Assembly (NCBI GenBank): GCA_014874295.1
Contig: JACWAL010000035.1
Location: 1-39,424 of the forward strand
Origin: Microcaldota archaeon
Lineage (GTDB): Archaea > Micrarchaeota > Micrarchaeia > Micrarchaeales > Micrarchaeaceae
DNA: 39,424 bases
Reading direction: 5' to 3'
Part shown: piece after piece, positions 24,531 through 32,990 of the stretch
Layout of the letters: each line of letters starts with the position of its first letter
How positions within the stretch are numbered: position 1 is the first letter of the stretch
Notes under the pieces: generated by a model
The model's database searches: none
Seen by the model: only the letters and a program-made list of their open reading frames with translations
What the model was told of the DNA's origin: nothing
Program-made: the position numbers and the translations under genes

Positions 24531-25712
24531 TCACTTGGCTGCGCTGACTATCTTCACCACGTCGCCGTCGTGAAGCTCCTGCTCCTTGCCTATGCGCATC
24601 CTCCTTATAGCGTCGACGGCATAGAGCATGTGCTTCGCCAGATCGGTGTGTATGGCGACCGCGAGATCGAGCGCGGTCGATCCCTTCTTGAGCAGTATGG
24701 CATCGGGCAGTACGTTTCCAAAGTGGTCGGTGTACTTGTTCTCATCTTCAACAGGATAGACTACTATGTTGTCAAGGACATTAAAGACTGTCGAATCAAG
24801 CGCGCGCTGCATCCCAGTCCCGTGGTCCGAGCCTTCCAGGAAGGAGAGCATGTAATCCAGCGCTTTCCTCTGCTCCGCGCTCACATTGCTCCCGATAACC
24901 TCGAACGACTTCGAACCAGGAAGGTAATTTATCACCTTTGCTGACGACGCCTTCCTCAGCGCCATCTCTATCGCTGCGGAACACTCAAAGACATTCGCCT
25001 CTCCGAACCTGTCCTTCAGAGCCTTGACGTTCGCTGTGGCGTCGCCCCCCACGTCGATCTTGTTTGCGATTATTGCAACCGGCTTCGCCTCCTGGAGTAA
25101 CGCCTTCGAGAACTTCAGTGCGTCCCCGTCGCTCCATGATATGTTCGAGGAAGTCAGGCTGCATTTCCCTATGGCGCGTTCTATGCTGCTCCTCGGTATC
25201 TTCAGCCCAGTCAACACCGCCTCGAGTGCCGACACGCCATCCTTGTTCTTTGACATTGCCTGTATGTGCTTGGTTATTATGCCGGAAAGCCACTGGTACA
25301 GCTCTGACAGGATCATTTCCGCGTCCTCGACTGCACTGCAGTGCTGCGCCAGACCACCGGCGCTGTCAGTCCTCCCACTCGCGTCCACGACCAGCATGAA
25401 CGCGTCGGCAGCCGCAAGGTCGTTGAGGAACTGGTTGCCCATGCCCTTACCCTCATGTGCGCCCTCCACGAGCCCCGCTACGTCTATGACGTTTACGGGT
25501 ATCCTGCGCGTGCCATTGACACAGAGCGAATTGCGCGCCTTGCACTTCACGTTCAGCCTCATTTCGGCGCACTCGTGCGTCGCATAGGCTATTCCGCTGT
25601 TCGGATCTATCGTGGTGAACGGGTAGTCCGCTATGGCGACATCGTTCATGGTCAGCGCTGAAAAGAGCGTGCTCTTCCCCTTGTTCGGCGCCCCTATTAT
25701 GCCTATGAGCAT
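24531..25712 (-). CDS. ychF: YchF/Obg-like GTPase with TGS domain
   Basis: A 393-residue P-loop protein. G1 GAPNKGKST (7-15), G3 DVAGLVEGAHEGKG (77-90), an ANKID-type G4 in the central helical insert, and a C-terminal TGS domain (LKKGSTALDLAVAIHTDLA, ending DGDVVKIV). It resembles archaeal YchF-like and DRG-like translation-associated GTPases or ATPases; the exact subfamily is uncertain. It starts 4 nt downstream of the APC permease stop in a minus-strand pair. Confidence 0.87.
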   Translation of the reverse strand: MLIGIIGAPNKGKSTLFSALTMNDVAIADYPFTTIDPNSGIAYATHECAEMRLNVKCKARNSLCVNGTRRIPVNVIDVAGLVEGAHEGKGMGNQFLNDLAAADAFMLVVDASGRTDSAGGLAQHCSAVEDAEMILSELYQWLSGIITKHIQAMSKNKDGVSALEAVLTGLKIPRSSIERAIGKCSLTSSNISWSDGDALKFSKALLQEAKPVAIIANKIDVGGDATANVKALKDRFGEANVFECSAAIEMALRKASSAKVINYLPGSKSFEVIGSNVSAEQRKALDYMLSFLEGSDHGTGMQRALDSTVFNVLDNIVVYPVEDENKYTDHFGNVLPDAILLKKGSTALDLAVAIHTDLAKHMLYAVDAIRRMRIGKEQELHDGDVVKIVSAAK

Positions 25713-25716
25713 GTCA

Positions 25717-27021
25717 TCACTTGAATAGCTTGACGCGTATTATCTTCTTCTCGTCGATCTCCCTGAAGAAGTAGTAGATCACGAGGAGGGCGATTATCAT
25801 CACCGCGCCTATCATCAGCGATTCCTGCGGCATCGCCATGATGAACGCGAAGACGAGCAGTATCGCCACTATTGCCAGGTATGGATATCCGGGCATCCTG
25901 AATTCGGCGGCCCTGCCCTCCTTCCTGAAGTGCACGAGGGCGAAGCTGGCTATGAGATATGAGAACAGGAGCCCGAAGTTGCTTATCGCCGCTATGACGT
26001 AAATGTTACCGGCGAAGAGCATCACCACGGATATGATGGCAGACGCCACGACACCGCTGACGGCTACATCCCTTTTCCTGTTGTATTTCCGCATCGCCTT
26101 CGGGAGCAGCTTGTCCTCGCCTATCTGATATACGATCCGCGACGAGCTCAGTATCATGGCCAGGACGGCGGATGCTGTGGCCACAAGCGCCCCGATGTCG
26201 ACCGCCAGCGTCAGCCAGTACGGCGCGCCCACGTGGTGCAGGGCGAACGAGAGCGGGTCGGCGCTGATTGAGTAGCTGGAAGCGGGCACCATCACGAGCA
26301 GCGCCAGCACAATCGCTATGTAGAACGCCATGCTTATTATAACGGAGAGCAGTATGGCCCTTGCCGCAGCCCTGCTCCCTCCCCTCACCTTTGACGTGAA
26401 GGTCGTTATGGTCTGGAAGCCCGAATACGCGAAGAATACCGCTATGCTCGCCGCGAATATCGGGAGTATGCCAGCCTGTGCAGGACTGCTGGTGAAGTTG
26501 ACTAGGCTGAACGTACCAGAGTCAAGCGAAAGCAGCACGGCCGCAGCTATAAATATGACCAGTATAGCCAGCTTCACCGAGACCAGGCCGAAGTCCGCCT
26601 TCGCCGCCTTCTTTATGCCAACTATGTTGACCAGTGAAAGGGCGAATATCAGCCCTATCGCCCCCGCCTGGCTGTACGCGGTTGAGAACCCCAGCAGGCT
26701 CGACAGGTAGCTGCCGAATCCGAGTGCTACGACCGATATCGAGGTCGCGAAACTGAAGTAGAGCAGTATTCCGGTCATGAAACCGAGCTCGCTCCCGAAC
26801 GCCTTGTAGGCGTAGGAATACGCCCCTCCTTTCGCGTTCGGCATTATGGAGGAGAGCTCCCCGAGCTCCAGTGCTATTATCGTGGCGAGTATGCCGACAA
26901 AGACGAATGCAAGGAGCGCCCACGATCCGGCAAGCGCTATCGCGGTGCCGCTCAGCACGAATATGCCCGCGCCTATTATGTTGCCCAGCCCTATGGCAAG
27001 GGCGAGCCTCATGCTGATCAT
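25717..27021 (-). CDS. APC-superfamily amino acid permease
   Basis: About 434 residues from ATG 27021; longer frames reach 27123 but would run into the tRNA-Leu gene on the other strand (TTG 27033 is a plausible alternative). About twelve hydrophobic segments. The first helix has the substrate-binding GLGNIIGAGIF signature of the APC (amino acid-polyamine-organocation) transporters. Also seen: GGAYSYAYKAFG. Substrate unknown. The final residues are basic. Confidence 0.9.
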   Translation of the reverse strand: MISMRLALAIGLGNIIGAGIFVLSGTAIALAGSWALLAFVFVGILATIIALELGELSSIMPNAKGGAYSYAYKAFGSELGFMTGILLYFSFATSISVVALGFGSYLSSLLGFSTAYSQAGAIGLIFALSLVNIVGIKKAAKADFGLVSVKLAILVIFIAAAVLLSLDSGTFSLVNFTSSPAQAGILPIFAASIAVFFAYSGFQTITTFTSKVRGGSRAAARAILLSVIISMAFYIAIVLALLVMVPASSYSISADPLSFALHHVGAPYWLTLAVDIGALVATASAVLAMILSSSRIVYQIGEDKLLPKAMRKYNRKRDVAVSGVVASAIISVVMLFAGNIYVIAAISNFGLLFSYLIASFALVHFRKEGRAAEFRMPGYPYLAIVAILLVFAFIMAMPQESLMIGAVMIIALLVIYYFFREIDEKKIIRVKLFK

Positions 27022-27099
27022 GTTGCTTTGCAACGCACCACTGCAATTAGATATGCGCGGCAGGCTTATTAATTCATCTGCACAATAGTTCCGATGAAT

Positions 27100-27184
27100 G
27101 CAGAGGTAGCAAAGCCTGGTCAAATGCGACGGATTCAGGGTCCGCTCCCTTAGGGGTTCGAGAGTTCAAATCTCTCCCTCTGCA
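27100..27184 (+). tRNA. tRNA-Leu (anticodon CAG)
   Basis: Class II tRNA of 85 nt. The acceptor GCAGAGG pairs with CCTCTGC, followed by discriminator A; the D-arm is GCA...TGC; the anticodon loop is TTCAGGG with CAG; the variable arm is TCCCTTAGGGG with a 3-bp stem; the T-arm is GAGAG-TTCAAAT-CTCTC. The anticodon stem has an A-C mismatch at its first pair. CCA is not encoded. A TTATTAATTC TATA-like box lies about 25-34 nt upstream. Confidence 0.92.
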
Positions 27185-27241
27185 TCTATATCAAACATAC
27201 GTGCATATACCCCCTTTAAATACTTGCCATGTATCTTTCTA

Positions 27242-27817
27242 ATGAACCATAATGGTAATCGGATGTTGTCTTATAAGAAAATCGCAGTCATTGCATTTGC
27301 TTTGGGGTTGTTGATTGTATTTCTAAGCTTCCAGATAAATAGAACAGACACAGATAGGGGACCCGTTTATGGCGCGCCGTTGACCTTCTACAATTGCATT
27401 TCTGCTCCTTATTCCACAATAAGCTGCCAGATTGAATATCTGGGCCTAACAATCGACTATTTGGATTACGTGGCAGGGATTGCATTCGTGCTTCTTATTA
27501 TGAAGTTTCTGATTAGCTTGACAGCCCACAAAATATCCAATCCCAAGGTTAAACTGGAGGTTATCATAACCGCCACCATATCCGGAATATTCTTCACCTT
27601 GTTTACTCTCATGTTCTGGGTACCGACGGGCGATATCAACGGCGCGGTTGGATACGGCTTGCCGTTCGGTTACTTTCTTCCATTTTACTACGGGCTCGAC
27701 TCAATTTCCTATCTAAACTTTGTAGTAGACTATGTTTTTTATTTTGGGATTTCCGCGCTAGCGATGCTGTACACCAAGACGTTGTTTATAGCACAGCACA
27801 GTAAAAAGTCTGCTTGA
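27242..27817 (+). CDS. Polytopic membrane protein in tRNA-linked cassette
   Basis: 191 residues from ATG 27242 (a TTG at 27224 would add six). A TATA box (TTTAAATAC, 27215-27223) lies about 23 nt upstream, fitting a leaderless start. Four or five hydrophobic segments; a loop with Cys and Tyr (NCISAPYSTISCQIEYLG) follows the first. AT-richer than neighbours, and the first gene downstream of tRNA-Leu. No family recognised. Probably part of a transferred cassette. Confidence 0.6.
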   Translation: MNHNGNRMLSYKKIAVIAFALGLLIVFLSFQINRTDTDRGPVYGAPLTFYNCISAPYSTISCQIEYLGLTIDYLDYVAGIAFVLLIMKFLISLTAHKISNPKVKLEVIITATISGIFFTLFTLMFWVPTGDINGAVGYGLPFGYFLPFYYGLDSISYLNFVVDYVFYFGISALAMLYTKTLFIAQHSKKSA

Positions 27818-28197
27818 AGAATAAGCATTGGGACCACTCTGGGTTCATAAACGATAGGATAGCAGGCGTAACTGTGTATGGACTAGAGGACTTACTTGCC
27901 AGGAAACTCAATGCTCTGAAGGATCGGGCGGAAGGCAAGGACATATTCGACTCTTACAATGGTCTTGCAATAGCTGATATAAAGAAGTTGAAAAAGGCCA
28001 TGCCGGTGGCATTAGAGGATGGATCGCATAAATTGACATTAGAAGAGTTCATAGATTCTATATCTGCGAAATTAAACAGTGTCGATGCAAAGAAGGTCCA
28101 AAAGCTGACTAATCAATATATACCTGTGAGGAACAGGCCTACAAGTTGGAAGATCATGATAAGCACATTGCGCGACAGACTCGAAACGATGGCATAA
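27814..28197 (+). pseudogene. C-terminal remnant of an AbiEii-like nucleotidyltransferase
   Basis: A 127-residue frame beginning at TTG 27814, overlapping the preceding stop. Its first 50 residues include VTVYGLEDLLARKLNALKDR and KDIFDSY, the conserved C-terminal segment of the AbiEii/AbiGii nucleotidyltransferase toxins. The N-terminal catalytic part is missing; no such sequence is visible upstream, where the membrane protein sits instead. AT-rich like its neighbour. Probably a decayed toxin gene of the tRNA-linked cassette; a short functional protein is possible. Confidence 0.6.
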
Positions 28198-28218
28198 TGC
28201 ATCAGTCGCGTTGGAGTT

Positions 28219-29649
28219 TCACTTTGTGGTTCTCTTCTCCATCGGGAAGGCGATGACCTCCTTGATGGAAGTCTGGTTTGTGAGCAACATGACCAGCCTG
28301 TCGACGCCTATGCCGATGCCACCCATCGGCGGCATCCCGTACTCCATCGCCTCTATGAATTCTATATCGAGCGGCTCGGCCTCCTTGTCGCCTATCGCCG
28401 CCTTCGCCTTCTCGGCCTCGAAGTTTTCCCTCTGTACGAATGGGTTGTTCAGCTCGGAGTATGAGTTCCCAAGCTCCATGCCCTGTATGAAGATCTCGAA
28501 CCTTTCCACGAGCTTCGGGTTCCCGCGCTTCTCCCTGGTGAGCGGCGACGTCTCCCTCGGATAATCGACTGCAAATGTCGGCTGCTTGAGCTTCGGCTGT
28601 ACCAGCACGTCGAACAGCTTCTCGTATGCATGCGCCCTGAAACGCTTGCCCTTCTCAAACCTGATGCCGTGCTTCTCGGCAAGCGAGAATAGCTCTTCGT
28701 CCTTGAGCGACATGACATCCTTCCCTGTCGCATCGTTTATGCTGTCTATGTACTTCACGCGCCTGAACGGCGCCTTGAAGCTGATCTTCTCGCCTTGGTA
28801 CTCTATCATGTCGGAACCATACAGCTCCTTCACTATGAACTCGAACATGCCCTCCGTTAACTTCATCATCCCCTCGTAGTCTGTGTAGGCCTGGTAGGCC
28901 TCCATCATCGTGAATTCAGGACTGTGCGTCGTGTCGATATCCTCGTTCCTGAACGCCTTGTAGATCTCGAAGACGCGCTCAAAGCCCCCTATGACAAGGC
29001 GCTTTAGATACAGCTCGTTCGCAATTCTGAGATAATCCTCCTCGTTCAGCGTGTTGACGAACGTCTTGAACGGCTCGGCGTCGGCACCGCCGTACAGCGG
29101 CTGTATCACTGGAGTCTCGAACTCCATGAAGCCCTGTTTTTCTAAGTAATAACGCATCATCTTGGTTATCGTGACTCGCTTCACGAATATGTCGCGCGTC
29201 TCGCGGTTTATTATCAGGTCGAGGTAGCGCTTCCTATACCGCAGTTCCGTGTCCTGCAGCCCCTTCCACTTGCCAGGTAGCGGCCTTACTGCCTTCGCGA
29301 GAAGAACATGCTCCTTTACCCTCACGCTCACCTCCCCTGGTTTGGTCTTGAATACTGTTCCCTTCGCGCCCAGCACGTCCCCTGGATTCAAGGCCTTCGC
29401 CGCATCTATGCCCTTCTCTCCCACATCGGTGAAGTCGAAATAGCACTGTATGGCCTGTGTCGCATCGAGGATGTCGACGAAGACGAGCTTGCCGGACTTC
29501 CTCACGGCGAGTACGCGGCCCGCTACCGATACCTCTTTGCCCTCATATGAATCGTAGTGCGCCTTTATCTCCACAGCCCTCGCATCCGCGTCGTACGTGT
29601 ACGGCACAGCGGCAATCATGTCGCGCAGCCTTGTCTCGTCTGCATCCAT
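28219..29649 (-). CDS. lysS: Lysyl-tRNA synthetase, class II
   Basis: About 476 residues from ATG 29649 (GTG 29658 adds three). It has an N-terminal OB-fold for the anticodon (VAGRVLAVRKSGKLVFVDI), motif 2 FEIYKAFRNEDIDTTHSPEFTMME (given in part), and motif 3 GIGIGVDRLVMLL near the C-terminus. It charges tRNA-Lys. The class II form is found in many bacteria and eukaryotes and in a part of the archaea, where class I is common. A TTAAATAGG box lies about 30 nt upstream. Confidence 0.95.
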   Translation of the reverse strand: MDADETRLRDMIAAVPYTYDADARAVEIKAHYDSYEGKEVSVAGRVLAVRKSGKLVFVDILDATQAIQCYFDFTDVGEKGIDAAKALNPGDVLGAKGTVFKTKPGEVSVRVKEHVLLAKAVRPLPGKWKGLQDTELRYRKRYLDLIINRETRDIFVKRVTITKMMRYYLEKQGFMEFETPVIQPLYGGADAEPFKTFVNTLNEEDYLRIANELYLKRLVIGGFERVFEIYKAFRNEDIDTTHSPEFTMMEAYQAYTDYEGMMKLTEGMFEFIVKELYGSDMIEYQGEKISFKAPFRRVKYIDSINDATGKDVMSLKDEELFSLAEKHGIRFEKGKRFRAHAYEKLFDVLVQPKLKQPTFAVDYPRETSPLTREKRGNPKLVERFEIFIQGMELGNSYSELNNPFVQRENFEAEKAKAAIGDKEAEPLDIEFIEAMEYGMPPMGGIGIGVDRLVMLLTNQTSIKEVIAFPMEKRTTK

Positions 29650-29773
29650 CCGGACCACAGCTATTAGAACGCGAATAACCTATTTAAGCATTGTATCCGA
29701 GCGCACAATGGAACTGTGGTCCGCTCGAAAACATCTAAATAGGTTATATCCGACTAAATATCAGTGCAATTAG
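29650..29773. promoter_or_regulatory. Divergent lysS / TPR-AAA promoter with inverted repeats
   Basis: Contains ATAACCTATTTA (29675-29686) and its exact reverse complement TAAATAGGTTAT (29736-29747): the same 12-bp TATA-containing element serves each direction. A second pair, CGGACCACAG (29651-29660) and CTGTGGTCCG (29714-29723), is interleaved with it. A CGAGCG...CGCTCG pair lies at about 29698-29728. Confidence 0.6.
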
Positions 29774-31297
29774 ATGGCCGACGAGAAAACCCCGAATGGC
29801 AGCCAAGGCAAGAAGGAGGTCAACCCGCAGGCAAAGGAACATTGGATGAGAGGCAACAGCTTCTTCGACGAGAGTAAGTTCAATGAAGCGATAAAGGAAT
29901 ATGGGGAAGCGATAGCCATCGACAAGGACTACGCGAGTGCGTACTTTAACAGGGCGCTCAACAACACGATAACCAAGAGCTTCGACGCAGCGAAGAAGGA
30001 CCTGCAGTCCGTCATGGAGCTGGAGCCGAAGAGCGCCGACGCGCCTCTGCTCATGGGCGACATCGCCGAGCAGCAGGACGACCTGCTCGGTGCCAGGTTC
30101 TGGTACGAGCGGTCGCTGGCGAACAACCCCAGCTATACAGAGGCGAAGAACAGGCTCGAGCACATAGACTCGCTGCTGCACGTCGAGCCCGGCAAGGGAG
30201 GCTCCGCGCAGGTGCAGGTAGGGGCGAAGAAGGAGGTCAAGAAGGAAGAGACCATCATAGAGGAGGGCCAGATCAAGAAGGTCGCGTTCTACAAGTCGAG
30301 CATGAAGTTCGACAGAGTCATAGGCATGGACAAGGTCAAGAAGTACCTCTACGAGAACGTCGTCCTTGCCATACAGAAACCGGACCTCTTCAAGAAGTAC
30401 GGGAAGAAGCTCGGCGTGGGCCTCCTGCTCTACGGCCCGCCTGGTACAGGAAAGACGTTTGTCGTCAATGCGATAGCTGGGGAGTCGAACGCCAACGTCA
30501 TAATAGCGAGGATAAACCAGATAGTGGACATGTACACGGGCAACACTGAGAAGAACCTCCATGCCATATTCGAGCAGGCCAGGCAGAACGCCCCGTGCAT
30601 AATATTCTTCGACGAGCTCGACGCGCTCGGCGTCAAGCGCGGCAGCGGAGGTGATGGCGGAGGCGGCGAAAGCTCGGCCATGCGCCTCGCGGTCAACCAG
30701 TTCCTCGTCGAGATGAACGGCGTGGAGGCCAATCCGGAGGGCATATTCGTTATAGGTGCAACTAACAATCCATGGGACATCGACCCGGCACTGAAGAGGA
30801 GTGGCAGATTCGGCGACGCAGTTTACATACCGCCGCCGAAGTACAAAGACAGGAAGGGGCTGTTCGAACTCTACACGCGCAACAAGCCGAGGGGGTGGCT
30901 CAACTACGGGAGGCTTGCCAGAGCAACGTCCGGATACTCCCCGGCTGATATAGAGCGCGTCTGCGACAAGGCGGCTATGCGCCCCCTGCTCCATGAGCAC
31001 GAGCACCAGACAGCCAGGAAGCTTGACATGCATGACATGATGGCGATACTCAAGGACAAGGACACGAGCGGAAGCAGTCTTGACGAGTGGTATTCGATGG
31101 TCAAGAAGGACGTGATAAGCAAGACAGAAGTAGCTACAGTCAACGGGAAGAAGCAGGAAACCGTCAAGGAGGGTAAGCTCGACGCGCAGGAGAAGGTCCT
31201 CTACAAGGTGATGGTCAAGGACATAAAGAAGAACACCAGCCCCGCTAGGATAAAGATCAAGAACTTTAACAGGTGGTGGGCGCTGCACGTGTTCTGA
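29774..31297 (+). CDS. TPR-AAA ATPase fusion protein
   Basis: A 507-residue protein. Residues about 20-130 form tetratricopeptide-like repeats (HWMRGNSFFDESKFNEAIKE, then AYFNRALNNT). A charged linker leads to an AAA module: Walker A GPPGTGKT (221-228), Walker B IIFFDELD (276-283), sensor 1 GATNNPWDID, and arginine-finger RSGRF. It resembles archaeal Cdc48- or Vps4-like ATPases with one AAA domain. The last 130 residues are unassigned and contain SLDEWYSMVKK. The TPR part may recruit substrates. A long antisense frame (29744-31288) is a shadow. Confidence 0.85.
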   Translation: MADEKTPNGSQGKKEVNPQAKEHWMRGNSFFDESKFNEAIKEYGEAIAIDKDYASAYFNRALNNTITKSFDAAKKDLQSVMELEPKSADAPLLMGDIAEQQDDLLGARFWYERSLANNPSYTEAKNRLEHIDSLLHVEPGKGGSAQVQVGAKKEVKKEETIIEEGQIKKVAFYKSSMKFDRVIGMDKVKKYLYENVVLAIQKPDLFKKYGKKLGVGLLLYGPPGTGKTFVVNAIAGESNANVIIARINQIVDMYTGNTEKNLHAIFEQARQNAPCIIFFDELDALGVKRGSGGDGGGGESSAMRLAVNQFLVEMNGVEANPEGIFVIGATNNPWDIDPALKRSGRFGDAVYIPPPKYKDRKGLFELYTRNKPRGWLNYGRLARATSGYSPADIERVCDKAAMRPLLHEHEHQTARKLDMHDMMAILKDKDTSGSSLDEWYSMVKKDVISKTEVATVNGKKQETVKEGKLDAQEKVLYKVMVKDIKKNTSPARIKIKNFNRWWALHVF

Positions 31298-31747
31298 TCA
31301 CTTGCGCAGCAGGCTCTTCCTTGCCGCCTCCACGGCCGTTATCGCCCTCTCCGCTATTTCCCTGTCGTCCCCTTCGAGGTCCTCGAGCATTATGTTCAGG
31401 CTCTTCTCTATCGTGTCTAGGAACTCGAGCCACTCCTTCGACTCGTCCCTGACGAGCTCGATGAAAGCGCTGTCCTTCGAGAAGAGGTCGAGCACCTTGA
31501 GCAGCGTGCGTGTCTCCTCGAAGCCCTGATTTTCGGACAGCTTCTTTACTATTTCCTCGCGCGCCTCCCTTACCTCGTGGGCGTTGACGCTGCTGTTCAT
31601 GCTCGTGAGCTTCGACGCCTCGGCAGACAATGCCAGCAGGCCCCTGTGAAGCCGGGAGAACAGGCCACCTATGCTGGAGGTTATCTTGTCATCCATCTGA
31701 TACATCCGTTGCGCGACATGCGGCGCCTTCTCTAGAGATTCGGACAC
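31298..31747 (-). CDS. Helical protein of unknown function
   Basis: 149 residues from GTG 31747; ATG 31705 is an alternative start. Almost entirely helical and charged (EASKLTSMNSSVNAHEVREA; DLEGDDREIAERAITAVEAA), without transmembrane segments. No family recognised. It converges on the TPR-AAA gene with adjacent stops. The start region overlaps the shared TTTAAATAT promoter element at 31752-31760. Confidence 0.65.
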   Translation of the reverse strand: MSESLEKAPHVAQRMYQMDDKITSSIGGLFSRLHRGLLALSAEASKLTSMNSSVNAHEVREAREEIVKKLSENQGFEETRTLLKVLDLFSKDSAFIELVRDESKEWLEFLDTIEKSLNIMLEDLEGDDREIAERAITAVEAARKSLLRK

Positions 31748-31781
31748 AAAGTTTAAATATCGGCTTGTTTATTCTTTCTGC

Positions 31782-31877
31782 ATGCCAGGATTGCAGACAT
31801 CAGAAAGCTCATTCTTCAGTGCCGCGCCAGCTGGCGGCATCGTCCTGGGCATACTGCTGCTAATACTGACAGCGTAA
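31782..31877 (+). CDS. 31-residue small membrane protein
   Basis: A short frame ATG-to-TAA of 31 residues: a polar first half (PGLQTSESSFFSAAPA) and a hydrophobic second half (GGIVLGILLLILTA). The ATG lies 25 nt downstream of the centre of TTTAAATAT (31752-31760), as expected for a leaderless transcript, and a clear transmembrane end is present. No family recognised. Too short to score by composition. Confidence 0.5.
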   Translation: MPGLQTSESSFFSAAPAGGIVLGILLLILTA

Positions 31878-31982
31878 AACCTGTGATATGGGTTTTGCGC
31901 GTGTGCTTGATATGATAGAGCTTATGCTTGGTTTTAACTGGTTGGGCAGGAAACGGGTTTCACATTGCAATTAGGTGGCAAC

Positions 31983-32168
31983 ATGGCAAGAGAATTGAAC
32001 AAGGAGTTGCTTAAGGACTACCGCAAGGCAACAGGCAACGAACAGCCCCCGAAGAACATGGATCTTCACGGGGCAGTGAAGATCGCGGAGAGGTATAGGG
32101 CCCTCAAGAGGGAGGGGAACCAGGCAAAGATCGAGGACTTCAAAGCCAAGCTGCGGAATGGAAGATGA
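31983..32168 (+). CDS. Small charged protein of unknown function
   Basis: 61 residues from ATG 31983, preceded at 5 nt by AGGTGG; a TTG at 31965 is a weaker start. Rich in Lys, Arg and Glu; two amphipathic helices are likely (ARELNKELLKDYRKATGN; GAVKIAERYRALKREGN). No family recognised. The tRNA-His gene lies 9 nt downstream on the other strand. Confidence 0.6.
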   Translation: MARELNKELLKDYRKATGNEQPPKNMDLHGAVKIAERYRALKREGNQAKIEDFKAKLRNGR

Positions 32169-32177
32169 CAGGCAAAA

Positions 32178-32250
32178 GGCCTCACCCGGGAGTCGAACCC
32201 GGTCTGGGAGATCCACAGTCTCCTATGCAAGCCGTTACACCAGTGAGGCC
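32178..32250 (-). tRNA. tRNA-His (anticodon GTG)
   Basis: Reads on the minus strand from 32250. The acceptor GCCTCAC pairs with GTGAGGC. A genomically encoded G at position -1 (32250) pairs with the C73 discriminator (32178), the identity pair for HisRS. Anticodon stem GGAGA/TCTCC with loop CTGTGGA (anticodon GTG). T-arm CCGGG-TTCGACT-CCCGG. CCA is not encoded. A CTAAAAGTC TATA-like box lies about 30-37 nt upstream. Confidence 0.95.
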
Positions 32251-32299
32251 ATCACAATGCAATGATATGGCACAAGGAGACTTTTAGCTCTTTTGCTGG

Positions 32300-32605
32300 C
32301 TATGTCGATGAATCGCCGATGATCGCGTGGACTGCACTGCCCTTCAGATACGCTATCAGGGTTCGGTCTTGCAGGTACGTGGAGAAACCGTCCATCTGCA
32401 GCGCCTGCGAGAGCGCGGACATGTAGCTCGCATTGTAACCCGCATTGCGCGCGTAGATGGACGCGAGCATCAACCCCTGCGATGTGGAATATGCGGAATA
32501 CGGGAGCGCGAACGACTGGTAAAGCGCAACACCTGAGAGGATAGAGGGGGCTGTCAGCGAGGATGCCATTATGGAAGCGACGACCAACAGTCCTAACGAC
32601 GCCAT
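32300..32605 (-). CDS. Small secreted or membrane protein of the pilus operon
   Basis: 101 residues with a hydrophobic N-terminal helix (ASLGLLVVASIMASSLTAPS) and a second semi-hydrophobic stretch (YSTSQGLMLASIYARN). It begins directly after the stop of the upstream gene (TGAATG). It is the last gene of the pilus operon. No class III motif and no family recognised; a minor pilin-like or accessory component is inferred from context. Confidence 0.65.
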   Translation of the reverse strand: MASLGLLVVASIMASSLTAPSILSGVALYQSFALPYSAYSTSQGLMLASIYARNAGYNASYMSALSQALQMDGFSTYLQDRTLIAYLKGSAVHAIIGDSST

Positions 32606-32986
32606 TCAACCACACAGAGTCATGCACGACATGTTGACTTCCGCTCTGTATTTTAATGGCAGGCAGAATGTCTTGGAGGATGTGCAAGCCGCTGCTGCGC
32701 CATACGAGAAGGTTCTGCCACGGTAAGACAGCGATGCATAGCTTGTGTGGTAAAAGGTGTTGAACTCCTGCAGCATAGATGTCATGCATGTGTCATTCAG
32801 TGCTATGAGGCATGAACTGTATGTATGGTCGTATAGCAGCGCACTGAAGATGTCGTAGATCTCATTGTCGCTCGACAGCATGACTCCGTAGGGGTGCGCG
32901 GCAGCGGAGAAAGCATATGAGAGCGCGGAGGAAGCTATGGCGACTACTGCAATCGATAATGCGGCTTCTACGATGATGGTCGGCAT
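32606..32986 (-). CDS. Pilin-like protein with Cys-rich exported domain
   Basis: 126 residues. The N-terminus (PTIIVEAALSIAVVAIASSAL) is a hydrophobic helix with a Glu at position 7, comparable to the pilin Glu5. The exported part has at least six Cys (SSCLIALNDTCMTS, ACTSSKTFC, SCMTLCG), which suggests disulfides. No family recognised. Co-directional, 4 nt after the upstream stop. Confidence 0.7.
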   Translation of the reverse strand: MPTIIVEAALSIAVVAIASSALSYAFSAAAHPYGVMLSSDNEIYDIFSALLYDHTYSSCLIALNDTCMTSMLQEFNTFYHTSYASLSYRGRTFSYGAAAACTSSKTFCLPLKYRAEVNMSCMTLCG

Positions 32987-32990
32987 GTGT

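Noticed and set aside
27160-28210. Possible attachment-site duplication of the tRNA-Leu 3' end
   Set aside because: Only TGCAT is shared near 28196; no copy of the TTCAAATCTCTC part was found.
29744-31288. 514-residue open frame antisense to the TPR-AAA gene
   Set aside because: It mirrors the GC-rich codon positions of a clearly conserved AAA ATPase, has no domain signature and is rich in Leu, Val and Arg.
31888-31974. 28-residue frame between the 31-residue peptide and the gene at 31983
   Set aside because: No well-placed TATA box or ribosome binding site and no distinctive hydrophobic or conserved pattern.
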